DNA of 64,000 bases from Pseudomonas chlororaphis (GTDB taxonomy: Bacteria > Pseudomonadota > Gammaproteobacteria > Pseudomonadales > Pseudomonadaceae), in NCBI RefSeq assembly GCF_001921865.1, contig NZ_MSCT01000020.1:703497-767496 (forward strand), written 5' to 3'. The stretch's first letter is position 1. Each line of letters begins with the position of its first letter. The notes below the pieces were generated by a model, which worked only from the letters and a program-made list of their open reading frames with translations, was not told where the DNA came from and did no database searches. A program made the position numbers and the translations under genes. Shown in pieces: positions 60,358 through 64,000 of the stretch.

Positions 60358-61752
60358 CTAGGCTTCGCACGCCGACCGGGCTGGGTTGACCAGCTGCTCG
60401 AGGGTCGCGCGATCCAATAATTCGGTGTCCAATTTGATGTAAATGGCGGCCTCCTCGGCCACCATCACTGCATCTGTTACCCCAACGACGGCCTTCAGGC
60501 GCTCGACCAGACCCGCTTCGCGGATCGCCTCGGGCGATAACGGCAAGCGCAAGCTCGTCACATAAGGAGGTTCGCGCATGGTAACAGCAAAGACCAGCCA
60601 GAGTGCAGCCAGACCTGCGCATCCCAGGAACACAACCGACAGACCGCCATGCTGGAACAACCAGCCGCCGAGAATGCCACCCAGTGCCGAGCCGAGGAAC
60701 TGGCTGGTGGAGTAGACCCCCATCGCCGTGCCCTTGCCGCCGGCCGGTGAAACCTTGCTGATCAGCGACGGCAGCGAAGCTTCCAGCAGGTTGAACGCGG
60801 TGAAGAACACCACCGTACCGATCACCAGCGCCTGCAGGCTGTCGCCGAACTTCCAGAAGAATAGCTCCGTGAGCAGCAGCGTACTGACCGCGCCCAGCAG
60901 AACTCGTTTCATTTTACGTTTCTTCTCGCCGTAGATGATGAACGGGATCATCGCGAAGAAAGAGATCAGCAGCGCTGTGAGGTAGACCCACCAATGCTGT
61001 TCCTTGGGCAGGCCGGCTTTTTCCACCAGGGCCAGGGGCAAGGCGACGAAGCTCGACATCAGCATCGCGTGCAACACGAAGATACCAAGATCCAGGCGCA
61101 GCAGGTCCGGATGCTTGAGCGTCGGCAACAGCGCCTGGCGCGCGACCCCGGACTCGCGGTGCTGCAAGGGCCCGGTGGAGCGCGGCACCATGAAGGCGAC
61201 GATGAAAATGCCCAGCAGCGCCATGGCGCCAGTGGCGAGGAACAACCCGGACAAGCCAAAACTGCGGGTCAGCAGCGGGCCGACCACCATGGCCACGGCG
61301 AAGGACAAGCCGATGGTCATGCCGATCATGGCCATGGCCTTGGTCCGGTGCTGTTCGCGGGTCAGGTCCGACAGCAGCGCCATGACCGCCGCGGAAATCG
61401 CCCCGGCCCCCTGCAGGATACGCCCGGCGATCACGCCCCAGATCGAATCGGAATTGGCCGCCAGCACGCTGCCCAGGGCAAAGACGATCAACCCCAGATA
61501 AATCACCGGACGCCGGCCGATGCGGTCGGAAATGATCCCGAACGGGATCTGGAAAATCGCCTGGGTCAGACCGTAGGCGCCGATCGCCAATCCGATCAGG
61601 GCCGGGGACGCTCCCGCCAGATCCATTCCATAGGTTGCCAGGACCGGCAACACCATGAACATGCCAAACATACGGAAGGCGAACACCAGGGCCAGACCGC
61701 TTGCCGCGCGGGTCTCGGCGCCACTCATGCGTTCGCTGTGGGGATCGTGCAT
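60358..61752 (-). CDS. MFS transporter (YajR-like, with C-terminal extension)
   Basis: A 464-residue MFS protein: FAFRMFGMFMVLPVLATYGMDL, IFQIPFGIISDRIGRRPVIYLG at loop 2-3 and AMGVYSTSQFLGSALGGILGG are the expected motifs. About 75 residues after the last membrane segment form a soluble tail (SPEAIREAGLVERLKAVVGVTDAVMVAEEAAIYIKLDTELLDRATLEQL), which matches the ferredoxin-like YAM domain of YajR-type exporters. It lies between uvrA (divergent) and ssb (same strand), a common gene order in pseudomonads. Confidence 0.9.
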   Translation of the reverse strand: MHDPHSERMSGAETRAASGLALVFAFRMFGMFMVLPVLATYGMDLAGASPALIGLAIGAYGLTQAIFQIPFGIISDRIGRRPVIYLGLIVFALGSVLAANSDSIWGVIAGRILQGAGAISAAVMALLSDLTREQHRTKAMAMIGMTIGLSFAVAMVVGPLLTRSFGLSGLFLATGAMALLGIFIVAFMVPRSTGPLQHRESGVARQALLPTLKHPDLLRLDLGIFVLHAMLMSSFVALPLALVEKAGLPKEQHWWVYLTALLISFFAMIPFIIYGEKKRKMKRVLLGAVSTLLLTELFFWKFGDSLQALVIGTVVFFTAFNLLEASLPSLISKVSPAGGKGTAMGVYSTSQFLGSALGGILGGWLFQHGGLSVVFLGCAGLAALWLVFAVTMREPPYVTSLRLPLSPEAIREAGLVERLKAVVGVTDAVMVAEEAAIYIKLDTELLDRATLEQLVNPARSACEA

Positions 61753-61932
61753 GGAAAAACCTCGTGTGAACCGGCGGCGATTCTACCAGTCGGATCGATT
61801 GACGGGGTATATGGCGACGCTTTGCCGCGCAGGTTTCATCTGCGCCTGTCCGGTCGCGATTTGATAGTGTGCATCCATCCAGTATTTGCCTTTATACTCC
61901 TACGTTTTCGACGCCCGCCGAGCGAGGCCACT

Positions 61933-64000
<2,068 letters not shown>

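Noticed and set aside
61753..61932. LexA box between the MFS gene and uvrA
   Set aside because: No CTGT-N8-ACAG pattern with an AT-rich centre was found, only a -10-like TATACT.

Overview
The window is high-GC chromosomal DNA from a fluorescent-group Pseudomonas. The gene order xseB-ispA-dxs ... ribA ... pgpA-thiL-nusB-ribH-ribBA-ribE-ribD-nrdR ... oprG-epimerase is, from memory, the order of P. aeruginosa PA4042-PA4069. Two REP sequence families typical of P. fluorescens relatives lie between genes. A copper nitrite reductase (NirK) would fit the P. chlororaphis subgroup, but species is an inference. No tRNA, rRNA, CRISPR array or insertion sequence was seen.

Region by region. 1-2118 is the end of a type I secretion operon (ATPase, HlyD-type adaptor) closed by a terminator. 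2162-20803 is 18.6 kb of accessory genes, all on the minus strand. It holds a nine-gene operon of redox, aldolase and hydrolase-like genes (2162-10036), a LysR regulator, a quinone oxidoreductase plus MFS exporter pair, an RND adaptor/pump pair with an upstream acyltransferase, and a serine hydrolase with a divergent LysR gene. 21818-28982 is a mixed stretch: an alpha/beta hydrolase beside what looks like a decayed TetR gene, a DUF6124 gene behind a long structured leader, a diguanylate cyclase, a RelE/HigB-type toxin-antitoxin pair, a DUF3828 protein, an ArsR regulator with an alcohol dehydrogenase, and nirK. 29196-43147 is core metabolism: isoprenoid precursors, cobalamin uptake and riboflavin synthesis. 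43277-52001 holds a lipoprotein, a methyltransferase, a thioredoxin/TPR chaperone, a zinc-responsive-looking ABC operon, OprG, and two sugar-nucleotide type SDR genes. 52191-64000 holds an Lhr-type helicase, two MFS exporters, a GlxA-type regulator divergent from an isochorismatase-like hydrolase, ssb, and the first two thirds of uvrA.

How the genes work together. Dxs and IspA feed isoprenoid synthesis. RibA, RibBA, RibD, RibH and RibE form a full riboflavin pathway, and NusB and ThiL share its operon. BtuB and BtuF import cobalamin. The DUF2796/ABC/DUF3299 operon carries a Zur-like site. NirK and OprG each have an FNR/ANR/DNR-like box, so both may respond to low oxygen.

Most notable for follow-up: the nine-gene operon, which contains an alpha/beta-hydrolase-fold protein lacking both the catalytic serine and histidine; the DUF6124 leader, with a C(UUCG)G hairpin and mutually exclusive pairings near the ribosome binding site; and the paired ArsR operators. 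All calls come from reading the sequence, with no database search.
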